A stretch of 64,000 bases of DNA from contig NC_061794.1 of NCBI RefSeq assembly GCF_021462225.1, positions 47,292,414 through 47,356,413 of the forward strand. The letters run 5' to 3'. Shown here in pieces: positions 23,301 through 33,700 of the stretch (the first letter of the stretch is position 1; each line of letters begins with the position of its first letter). The stretch is from Girardinichthys multiradiatus (lineage: Eukaryota > Chordata > Actinopteri > Cyprinodontiformes > Goodeidae). The position numbers and the translations under genes were made by a program. A model generated the notes under the pieces. It did not search any database and had not been told where the DNA came from. It worked only from the letters and a program-made list of their open reading frames with translations.

Positions 23301-24094
23301 GGTTTAAAGATGCAGATCAGAAACACATGATGCACCTGAAATTTAACACCAAGTGAACTATGAGCAACTAATACAGAAAGTAACTGGAATACCTTTTAAA
23401 CTAAATTTAAATTTATGTTAAGAATCATGCAGCAACTTGGTGCATTAAAATGAACTAAACCATTGTGCCCCATGGCTTTCTTAACTGTTTAGACCTGCTG
23501 CATAGTGGGAACATCTTCCTCTTGATGTTAACCATGATTTGATAGCTGATGACGACCTTGGATGCCATGCAATATGAAGATCTTCCGTTGTTGGATATTT
23601 ACTTGCTGGATTTGATAATTTGTTCTTTTCTGATGGCTTTTGTTTAAGTAAAACTAAAATAATCTAAAGCATGAAGTTCGCATTCGTGACGCCTCTGTCA
23701 CCATATATTTCACCCTCTGAATAACAGTCTCTGCATTTCCTTGACTTTTCTTACTCGGCAGGTTTTCTTCAGCAAGTTGCAAAGGTTTGGACTTTGTTGC
23801 ACATTCCTGTTTTATTTTATTTCTAACAAAACTTTCACATTTACATGTGAAGGAGATGTATTAAATATGAGATGAGGGCAGTTTTATTATGTAAAAACAA
23901 CATCTGCAGTCGTTCAGAGCTGAGACACATTCAGAACGAAGAAGCGGTTTCTGTTCAAAGCCACATCTTTAAAAAGGTGAAGTCCTGCATTAAAGTGACT
24001 CTGATCATCATGCCTGGCAGCCTGAGAGCAACAGAAATATGAACATTTACTCACAGAAGAAGAAGAAGCAGACCAAACTGGGATGGATGTTCAT
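16898..24094 (-). CDS. Gene B: CD300/pIgR-like receptor with ITIM tail; second Ig exon damaged
   Basis: Exons: 24055-24094 (signal, MNIHPSLVC), 21541-21876 (Ig1, with IFCMENC and DSGGYRCGLG), 21077-21375 (Ig2-like, damaged), 20821-20952 (Ser/Thr stalk), 20408-20521 (transmembrane, VALTLVIIIILLSVALLV), 19874-19893, 19621-19782 and 16898-17065 (tail, stop TAG). The Ig2 exon is 299 nt, not a multiple of three. It holds compensating indels and ends out of phase, so including it breaks the frame. Skipping it gives an open 323-codon single-Ig receptor. The tail carries VIYAKV (ITIM) plus VIYAEP and LVYSNT. The small tail exon has lost its ancestral acceptor (AG to AT, with TAA in the old exon), but a new AG keeps the phase. 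It is either a single-Ig receptor or a young pseudogene. Confidence 0.62.
17690..17815 (+). mobile_element. Short LINE fragment (same family as 36900-37860)
   Basis: The plus strand reads TGDIIGRWKEYFEDLLNP, a conserved linker before the reverse transcriptase of the fish LINE family also present at 36900. It lies in the last intron of gene B. Confidence 0.65.
17870..18860 (-). pseudogene. Decayed Tc1-like element (older family Z)
   Basis: The minus strand is a Tc1-type transposon in reverse. Around 18280 the reverse complement gives the GGGSIMLWG-type transposase block (plus strand CATGATGCTGCCATCACCATG). The rest follows the order typical of fish Tc1 elements. It is full of stops and indels. 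Fragments of the same family occur near 29485, 42945-43300, 60340-60480 and 61860-62060. Confidence 0.7.
18880..19560 (+). repeat. Dispersed repeat family X, copy 2
   Basis: It is a near-full partner of 56394-57065: AATTC repeats, the CAATTCACAACACATG block, then GAGCATGTAGAGACAGTGGA, GAGGAAAAACTCCCTTTTAA, CCAGCAGAACCAGAACCAGG and CATCTGCCACGACCGACTGG. No coding capacity is seen. It ends just before the cytoplasmic exon of gene B at 19621. Confidence 0.85.
20367..20398. repeat. (TG)n microsatellite
   Basis: A short TG run lies immediately downstream (in gene sense) of the gene B membrane exon. A similar run sits at the same place in gene C (30706-30736). Confidence 0.9.
21877..24054. other. 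Intron 1 of gene B, nothing recognised
   Basis: About 2.2 kb between the signal and Ig1 exons. It is AT-rich, without transposase or reverse-transcriptase similarity; the short ORFs near 23000 have no features. It is the only long first intron in the cluster that does not contain a recognisable large transposon. Confidence 0.45.
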
Positions 24095-25239
24095 GATGAA
24101 GTTGTGAGGATTTGCTGCTGCAACTTTTCACACTTTTTGCTCATGAATCGAATGACTTCCTCCTCCAGACATGATGCAGAGCATCACTCTTCCTCTGTCT
24201 GTCAGCTGCAGCCACGTCAACACTGAGGCTCAAGATACTTTACAGGTTTTCTGAGGAAAATTGTCTCATCTCATCAAACTCAAATGCATACATTTTCTAA
24301 AGTGGATCGGAACCTGGCAGAAATAGTTAAAAAATTAAACCCAAAATGGTAAAAATGTTGGAATGAAAGTATTTAGAGGCTGTAACCGGCACAGTGAAGC
24401 AGGGTTGGTAGATCTGTTGGTTCCTTCGAGCTCCTGTCAGTTTCAGCATCATTGACCTGATTTGTATTTTTACTTAAATGTGGAAAGTTAACATTTTCCA
24501 GAGCAAACGGTTTAAGAAATCAACCTGACTTAAGAGGCCTTTAGACAATTCAATTGTTTCTCCTCTGGTTCTCTGAGAATCAGAGGAGCTAGCTACAGCA
24601 TCATGGTGTCCTAAAGCTGGAAACTGAAACCTCTTTGGTCCAAAGATCCATGTTTGCACATTTGGGCCTCTAAATAAAATGATCATAAACCAGAAAACCT
24701 ACTTTGTCCTTGAAAGAGGTTTTTTTTCACACCAATGAAGCCAGATATATGCAAATCACTTTTCTAAAAAATTATAGGAATAAAGTAACAAAAGGTCAGC
24801 TTTTATGTCAAGAACATTTTTCCTATTGTTTACACAACATTGTGCTTTCATTAGCATCTCCCCTTTATTTTCTGTACTTGTTTAAAAACTAATAGTCACA
24901 AAACTACTGCCTTAATGTGGTGGAGGGGTTTGTGTACCTCGTTGGTCCTAAGGGTTGTGTTGTTCAGGGCTTTGGGTCCCAGTTGGTTCTCCCAGGTACG
25001 TAAACTGGCCTCAGTGGAGGGGTCAGACTGACAGAATATTCATGTAAAAACCTCTTCTATTCTGTTGGACACCATTTCTCCAACACAGACTTAGTAAGTT
25101 GTATTTTTTTGCCAAACTAAGAATCATTTTCAAAATTACCTCAAAATGCATACGTTCCAAACCATGTTAAAACACAAATACTAAGCATTTCCATCATTAC
25201 TTCTGCTGCTGGGCGCCCATAGGAGTCACTGGGAGTGTT

Positions 25240-25872
25240 TCTTGGTTTCTTGCCTGTCAGAGATCTTCTCCTGCAGGAAACCAGCAGAGCTTCTGAGAAC
25301 AGGACGGCAGAGTCAGACCACCAATCAGAGGAACATCTGTAGAGGTTTAACAAGTTGGTTTACACTGACATCTACTGGTGGATCATGGTAATAATTTCAC
25401 AGTTAGGATGTCCTGTTAGATGTTTTAGTTCTTCTCTAGATCAGCACTGCCTGGTCAGTGGTTTCAGAGGAAACTGAAGGTGTTAAACTTCCTGAACTGA
25501 AGCATAAAGTGTCTGAGGTTGCTGGTGTGAAGGCAGTAATTTTGTGTCACCATTTGTTCCATCGTATCAACCATGGAAGGAAGAAAACTCGGTGTAAGCA
25601 ACCAATGAAATTGGATGGTTTAACTGAGTGTTTAATTCAGTCTCTGGGACAGTGACATCTCTCCAGATAACAGTTGACTGTTCCCACATGAATACCTGCA
25701 GACGATAATGGAGATGTTCCTTCTTCAAATTCGATGCTGCGCCTGCCCCTCTCAGCTCTGTTATCATAGATCTGGACAACATTTAGTCCACGTTCTCTTC
25801 TGCATAAGGACCAGTTGAATGAGCTGCCTGTTTCTTTACAGAGGTGATGATCATTGTTTCAATCCACTAGAG
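25240..25872 (-). pseudogene. Relic of a further CD300/pIgR-like gene (Ig2, stalk, membrane exons)
   Basis: Three decayed exons lie in the correct order and orientation. At 25640-25872 is an Ig2-like exon reading NNDHHLCKETGSS, with an in-frame TGA five codons from its start, loss of the AG acceptor and further decay. At about 25445-25545 is a stalk exon reading SSGSLTPSVSSETT, similar to gene C. At about 25240-25345 is a membrane exon with the C-RRRSLTG border and a GC-type donor but with internal frameshifts. It also shares intron sequence with gene A (ACATCTACTGGTG block). No signal or Ig1 exon remains. Confidence 0.7.
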
Positions 25873-26559
25873 TTGGAGTACCCTGAAATAACATACATGC
25901 ACAGGAAGAACATGCTAGACTGAGATCTGAACCCTTTTTATCCGACATCTATAGCTCAAGGCCTGTGGGCCACATCTAGCATGCAATACTAATTTATCTG
26001 ACCCGTGAGAAAATGTCATATACTTACTTTTAATGGCCCAGCAGTATGACCCTCATATCAATGATGCTACATATTCCATAAAGCACCAGAACAATGACTC
26101 ACGCCTCAACACAGAATTAGTGTCTGTGGGAAAACCTCTGGCACTTTCCACGTTGCCAAGCAATGGCAAACCAAATCAGCCCTGCTGTGTTTCTGAGCTC
26201 TTTTACACAATAAGTTCTGCAAATCCTCCTCCGAGCTGCTCCAATGCTCTGCATGTTTCTGTTGAACAGACCTGTAAGAACAACTGTTGTTTTTAATGCA
26301 CATAATCAAGACTGCACGCAGAAGCTATCTTACAGATGTTCACCTCCAAAGTATTTCAGGTCTCCACGGCTCAGAACGTAACAAAAAGCAGCAGAGAAAA
26401 CTAAGCAGGTCTTTGGTTAGATTTTGGCCTTAGTGTCGTTTTTGTTCCATTTTCCTGCAAGAACACAAAACTTGTTTTACTGAGGAAAGAAAAAACAAAT
26501 ATTTATTCTAGTCATTCAGGTTTCTGACTAAAACAGGTGGTAAAACAAGTGTCTTTAAT

Positions 26560-26875
26560 CACTTGTCCTTGTAGGGTTACGAGGGTGCTGGTGCCTTTCT
26601 TGAGCAGTGATTGGGGGAGAGGCGGGGTCCATCCTGGTCACCAGTCTATCATAGGACAAACAGCCACGTACACACTCACAGCTAAGGGCAATTTACAGAG
26701 ACCAGTTAACCTAAAAGTCATGTTTCTGAACTGTGGGAAGAAGCATGGGTATCTGGAGAGAACCCAAGCATGCACAGGGACAACACGCAAATTTCATGCA
26801 GGCTGAGATTCGAACCCGTGACCTTCTTGCTGCAATGCAATAGTGCTACCAGCTGCTCCACCGTGCAGCCCTCCG
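26560..26875 (-). mobile_element. tRNA-derived SINE, second copy
   Basis: Same family and orientation as 11745-12121. The minus-strand head has an A-box-like GGTAGCACTATTGCATTGCA region and a B-box-like GGGTTCGAATCTC. It lies between the relic gene and gene C. Confidence 0.8.
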
Positions 26876-26879
26876 TTCA

Positions 26880-28590
26880 TAAACAGGGTAATTCAAAATA
26901 TTTTACAGAAAAACTCAGGGTCTAAATACATCAAACCATAAACCATTGAAGCATCACCTGAAAACATAAAAACATGAGAATAATGACAAAGGGGGAGATC
27001 TATCGCTGGCAATACCTTCATATTCTCTTCTTATAGACAATATACTCCACTCTCTCTGTCTGTGTTTAACCCTGTCTCTCTCCCAGACAGAGCAACTGAA
27101 GGAGCCATTGCTGCAACTAACTATATGTAGTCTGTTTTTGAGTATTTGATACTGGCTAAGAGCGCATAGCTGTTTCTCTCCTAGATGAAGCCCTTGAGGA
27201 GCCCACTCAGCAAACCTTATTTTCCATTTTCCTGCATTTTTGCTGAAACCACCTTTCACGGAGGCTAAGCAGGTGAATGAGCCGCTTACAGCTGAATTTT
27301 TTTCTCTGAATCAATTAACTTTTTTCCAACTCACTTCTTTAACACTGTCAGTGTTTTGGCATCAGCAGGTTGTGTTTCCTGTGTTTAACTCCAGTTTTCC
27401 AGCTGCTGGAGCTGATCAGAAATCAGCTGAACAGCATTGTTTAGCGTTTACAATCACCGCTGGTTTTTTAAGAGCATTTATAAATAAAGGTTGAGATATT
27501 ATAGCGTCTAGTTGCAGGGAAACATGAGATCATTTGTGTGGTTAAATTGTCTCCATACTCTGCATGATAATCTGCACTGCACTGCACTGTATTATTACTA
27601 GGACCAAAGTACAATATATAGAATTTAATTTGAGTCTGTCTAGATGATAATATTGTATTGATTTATGTGATATTATATTTCTGGATATGATCAGTTTCTC
27701 TTGTAAAGTTCTTTGAGATTATATTTGCACAGAATAAACCAGCCAATTTCACCTCGATGTTCTGAGATCAAGGTTGAAACGTAGAGGTGATGGCGTCTCA
27801 AACTGTGAAAGACCTCACATCTGCATGTCTGCACCACTCAGAGCATAGAAACTTTATTATTCAAATATTTGTTAAAAATGCATCTCTTTTCCCTGGCCTG
27901 AGTATAAACAGTTCTAAGAAATCTTAACTCTTCTATGTTTTATTTATTCGTATCACAGTTTTATTCTATTTGCCATTTTATGATTGTTGGTGTAGTTGTG
28001 AAGCATATTAGTCATTTGTTGATGATTATGTGTGGTATTAATAAGTCTGACATTTAACATGAAACATTTAATTAAACTGAACAGAATAACTTACAGTCAG
28101 AAGTCCAAAACCAAAGTTTCATTTGTTATAAACGTTGAAAAACGTTAAAGATGTGAAGGACTGACAGAAAAACAGGAAGAAAAAGCTCAATTTGCTAAGA
28201 ATTATTAACCATAGACTAACTTCCTCTGCAGATAGAAAAAAAGTGATTGGAGGAAAAATAGATCTGAACAAACTTTTTTCAGTATCTAAATTTAGAGTTT
28301 TTCCATCTTAACCTTTTAATCAATAATTACATGAATAAAACAGCAGTAAAATGTATCTAGTATAAAATCACATGCAGCAAAAACAAAGGAACTGCAGAGA
28401 GACGTCCAGATTTCTCAGTTTTTAGCTTCAGTGAACAAACTTTAATCCTGAGGTCCAGAAACTAAAACCAGGCCTGAATTCAGGATCCCATGTTGGCTGT
28501 GTGACTGTAGAGTAGATGCGGTTCTGGTTCCTCGTAGCAGGACCCAAACTCCTTTAGGGAGAAGTTACCAAGATGACATGCTGTAAATAA
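26880..28590. other. Intergenic stretch, nothing recognised
   Basis: AT-rich sequence 3' of gene C. No exon, inverted repeat or transposon coding region was identified. Confidence 0.4.
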
Positions 28591-28599
28591 TAACACAAA

Positions 28600-28740
28600 C
28601 AAACATTTTCTGTTTCAATTATTAATTGTTTAACTTTTTTACAACAATCATCCCTGCAGTAAACAACGAGAGAAAGGTTACCTCCATGTTTGGTCCATCT
28701 GAGCGTCCTCTGCTCCTCAAACCTGAAACAAACAGCAGCT
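28600..28740 (-). pseudogene. Possible Ig-domain fragment
   Basis: The minus-strand frame reads GGNLSLVVYCRDDC followed by KQLIIETENV. The layout recalls the family's IFCRENC-GENVLV block placed directly after a GGNLSI start, as if the middle of a V domain had been deleted. There are no splice-site pairs and no conserved DSG-YRC end. This may be chance. Confidence 0.25.
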
Positions 28741-29329
28741 TTTAGAGAAAAATCAAGACTTATCTCTACACAAGATGGCCTGGAAGGGTCATTCACTTAA
28801 GACAGTAAAACAGGTCCAAATGAAGCACGGAGAGGAGGAACCTGGAGGAAGACAAGGGACCGCTGAGAGCATCTGTGAACATTTCTCATGATGGAGACAG
28901 TTCTTCAGCTGATTCTTCTGTTTAGAATTAGCTCCTCATACAGATGTTCTACAATAATCTTCTCTAGAATGGAGGAAAGGTTGGATTCTGACTTTTGGCT
29001 CAATTTTTGATCAGTTTGATTTTCCAGAAAACATTTTGGTTCATGAATTAATTAAATCCAGAATCCTTCCTGAGAGTTATTCCCACTGAACAATTTCAGC
29101 TTTATGTGTGTTGCTAAATAATAGTTGTCTCCCTGTGATTGTTGCCAGTCAGACTTCTGTGTAAATGTGTTTCAGATTATTCCAACAAACCACGACAAAA
29201 CCAGCAGCAACTTCATTTAGGAGTTTAACACAAGCCGCGCAGCAGTCAGAAGGCAAGGCAGGATTATTTCTATAGCACATTTCAGCAACAAGACAATTCA
29301 AAGTGCTTCACATGATGAAAACATAAGAA

Positions 29330-29475
29330 ATGAGAAGAAAAATAAAGTACATAGCATCTGAACTGCAGAGTAGAAAACGCTGTTCATTTTCTCACTAGAA
29401 GGAGAGTCTGAGCCTCTTCTGGAGATCTTCACCTCTTCGTAGGAATGATACCATCTATTTTGTGAAGTGCACCAG
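29330..29475 (-). pseudogene. Orphaned ITIM-bearing tail exon beside gene C
   Basis: The minus-strand frame reads SYEEVKISRRGSDSP, then SVFYSAVQM. It aligns with the last exon of gene E (NYTEVKISSRSSASP, SVVYSALQM). VFYSAV still fits the ITIM pattern. The expected acceptor and first codons (AG then GCTGAAGATGA in B and E) are replaced by unrelated sequence. The exon lies about 750 bp beyond the present gene C stop, exactly where C's last exon should be. Confidence 0.7.
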
Positions 29476-30229
29476 TCCCTCCTGCAGCAAAACATCCACA
29501 CCACATGATGCTGCCACCCCCTACTTCACAGTTGGGTTCAGGTTCTCAGGGTTGTAAGCTTCCCCTTTTTTTCATTTCTTTGCTCCAAAGAACCTCCAGA
29601 CTAAAGATCTTTGTCCCTGAGTGCGTCTGTAAACTATATTCTGGCTTTTTATGTTGCTTCTGAAGCAAAGGCTTCTACTTTCTTCACAAGGAAACATTGT
29701 GTTTAAGGTTTTACCTTAGAATACATCTACAGACGTGCCTCCTAATTAACCTGACCATGACATCATCATGTGCTTTCTAAAATTGTTTTAGGGAGACTAA
29801 TCTTAGATTATGTAACCTTGTGATGTAATAAATCATAAATAGAAAGTGTTACATTAATCCTAACTGACTTGAAAAAGGAAAAGTTTAGTCTGATTTCATT
29901 TCAAGCAGCGAGGACAAAAGCTGATGTGTGTTTTTATGAAGTCTGGAAAAACGTCTGGTTTCACTTGTAACTTCTAGCATGAAATTTATTCTAGAAGATT
30001 CCAGAGGCCAAAAACAAGCTGGTGTTAAAGGTTAACTAGCCATAGAGTCACAAAGATTATTATTACAGAAAGCTCCATTTAGACTGTTTGAAGCCTGTTA
30101 ACAGTTTTCAAGATGAATTTAACACATCATCTTCATTCTCCTAAATCTGTTTATTATTTTGGAGCCTATGTGAAACATCTTGAATTTGTGACTTCAAAGT
30201 GAAATAAAATGAAAAGAAGATTTTCTTAC

Positions 30230-30703
30230 TCAGAGCTGAGGAGCATCTATAGTCTCAGAGCTGCTGTCTTCATCCTCCTCAGCTCCTGTTGGTCTGGTGT
30301 TAACGGTTTCACTGTAAGCTGCGTAGATTACCTCATCGACAGATCTCCACAGTTCGTAGTCCTCACTGGCATTCTCATAAATTGTTGGGACCTTTGAAAT
30401 GAGAAGGGACTTTGTTCTTCAAATTGTTTTCTTCTAAGTTTTAGATTTTAGAGAGCATCCAAACATCTTCATCCTCACCTCAGTGGCAGGGGTTTTCTCT
30501 GTTTCCACAGCAGGAGCTTCAAAACAGCAGGCCAAGAGGTCACAGTAGTATGAAAACAGCTTTTAATGCAAGAATGAGTCCATATAAATGATAATATTGT
30601 ATACATCTATGTGTCTTTACTTAAGTTACTAAATGAATTTCCAGATGTTTAGGATTCTAATGATCCTAGCAGGAGAAGGCCCACTGAGTGGATGAGGTGG
30701 CAG

Positions 30704-30736
<33 letters not shown>

Positions 30737-33700
30737 TCTTGCCAGTTTGAGCTTCACCAGATGTCGTTCTGCAGAAAGCCAGCAGAGCCACAGATAACAG
30801 GATGAGGGTGATGGTCAGAGTCAGCACCATCAGCACAACATCTGCAGATGTTTATGAAGAAGAACTGGTTGGTTTGAAACACAATAATCTGTGGTGTATA
30901 ATGCTGCTTTTACAGACCAACAGCCCTCTAGACATCCTCTCTGAGGTCTTAATAAATTTTAAATGTATCCTTTAAATGGACCTCATAATATTCACTAATA
31001 AAATATTAAAAATAGCTGTATTTATTATTTCATTACATTATAAAGTAATACACCATCTGAAAGAGAATACTTAGTTTGTCTTTAAACATTTTCATTTGAA
31101 AGCAGCCAGTTTTCATCCTATCAGAACTCTTCCAGCTCTGTTGCTAGGCAGACAAAGAGACTATCACCTCAGTAGTGGGGGCTCCACTGTAACAAATGTA
31201 GTGGGCCTTGCAATACTAATTCTATCAGATCTATATGAATAACAATAAAATCAACCAATCATATAATTTATTAAATAAAATGAGAATATTCATGACAAGA
31301 GACGTCCAATCACAGGTCAGCCTGAATGTCGTACAGCCAGCGGAGTCCACAGTGGAGCTGAGAGGCTCCCAGCTGCTGGTTCTGGAGATACTAACTACAG
31401 TGAGGAAGATGTTTTATTGTCAAGCTGAATTATTTGATTAAAAGAAAACCCAAAACAGAACTAAGGTCTTTCATCTCTCAGCGAGACCCTCATCAGTGCA
31501 GAGATAAACTATTGGGACATGTTTTCTTTTCAGTGGACAAAATCAAAGGACGACTGTTGTTTTTGAATGATCATCATGAAATGGTGAGTAATTGGGCTGC
31601 AATGCTTCCTGCTCTGCTGTCCTTTAGCTTATTGCACTTTGTAGACAGTAATCAGTTTAATTTCACAACTCGCCAGGTTTCTTGTAAATTGATGCGATGG
31701 TTAAACTGATCCATAACAGCCCAGAGTGACTGGTTTAGTGAATATGGTTTCATTTGATCTTTTTTCTTCTTAAGTATCAAGCTCAGGGTTTATTTGTGCA
31801 CTTTCTGTGGAGCTGGTTTTAGATGTTTATTGTTATTAATGCTGCATTAGACCAAAAGGTTCCTGAATGTGACAATTTCATTAAAAGTCAGAGGATATAT
31901 CACAAACATTTGCTATTTTATGTTTTTTAACCTGTTGTAGCTGTTGGTTTGCTTTTTTATTGGATTTTTTGGAGCTATAAGAAGAGTGATCAATCATGCA
32001 TGGTCCAGTACTGTAGGACTGATTTTTTATATGGGCCACATGAAATAAAATGCAGTTAAATGAAGAAACCAACGCACCTCCTACCTCTGTGTTAAGACTT
32101 CTAGGCTACAGAGTAAACTGGTGTCATGAAGATGCTAAAATGCTAACAGAAAGAAATCCTCCCCACTAAACTTTAAAGGCAGATTTTTGATAATTTCACA
32201 CAACAACAAATTTATCATCATTTTGAATAATTAATACATGAATAGATACTATAATTGTGTGACTCACTGTGGCAGAATGGGCAGTCAGATGCTGGCAGAA
32301 TCTCCTGATTTAGACTGCTGGTTTCTGAGGAAACTGAAGACGTGAAACTTTCTGAACTGGATCTTAAATTCTGTGTGATTGTTGGTGTGAAGGTTGATGG
32401 ATCAGCTGCTGAAAAGAATCAGACAAAAGCTGGATTTAGAGCTAACTTAGGGAACCATGAACAGAACCAACCAAATAAAAATCCACTCTGAAAATTAGAA
32501 CTGTAGGCAGTAATGAAAGGGGTACAAGCCCCCCTAAGGAGGTCCAACTTTGCCCATGTCCCTTCCTCTGCCCAGGCTTCTCGGCAAACATTGTCTCTTT
32601 ATGCCCCCTCCGAAACAGCCCAAACCCGGTACCTGATGGAGTAGTAATGGTTATTGTGCAGTAAGTCTTTTAGACTCAACACATCATAAACATTAAAAAA
32701 ATTGTCCATTTATTAATAAATGACCTGGTCTGTGTCTGGTACAACCTTAGTTTTCACGGCTCTAGAAAAACGGGTCATTATCACCCTTCATCTACACTAT
32801 ATGTAGTTTATTGCCACAAACAAAAGGCAGCATTCAGTCAACTGATACGTATTGCTGTGGTCTAGCCTATGTGATGCAGAACTAGCCAAGAGTTCTAAGG
32901 GTTCTTCAGGAGTTAAATGCGTCGACCTCAGGAGTAGCACCACCTACTGGTGGATGGTAGTGATCTTTGAGCTCAGGTTCTAAGGGAAGTCTCCGGGTTT
33001 TTCCAGTTAAGGTTTCAGTATGAGCTTAATAAAAAAAAGAATACAGGTAAACATTTTTCCACATGTTCAACAAACATAAGCCCCTAAAAATAGAAAAGGA
33101 AATGTGACTAAATTCCTGCCACAGCTACCTGTTGTGTAGCAGTGTTGGACAAATACAAAACACAGAACCGATAAACCAATAAAATATTCGAATGCTGATA
33201 TTCACAAGATTTTATTTTTGAACTCACCATCCGTAACAGTGACGATGAAATCTCTGTATAAATCTTTTAAAATGGTTCTATCCATCTTACATTGGTACCG
33301 TCCTGAGTCAGACTGGGTCAACTGTGTGATGGTCACCAACAGAACTCCTTCTGAGGTTGGTCCGGCATCATATTCTATCCTGTATCTGCCTCTTTCAGCT
33401 CTGACACCATCTGTCTGAATAAGAACTTCATCTGTTCCACATGCTCCTCTGCAGAACAGTCGCTTTCTTCCAGAGCGTTCAAAGGAACAGGCGACTGTGA
33501 GCGAGCCGCCAGGTTCTTTATATAAGTGATGATCTTTGTTTCCATCCAGTAGAGCTGTTAAAAATAAGCATCAGTTACTTTCTGATCTCAGCATGATGAA
33601 GTCTGATCACATTTATCCCAGTTTGCTGTTGCAGAGTCTCAGTCATGCAGAACATGACAATCCTAAGTGATGAAGTAGAAGGTGAAAGGACTTATTCTCT

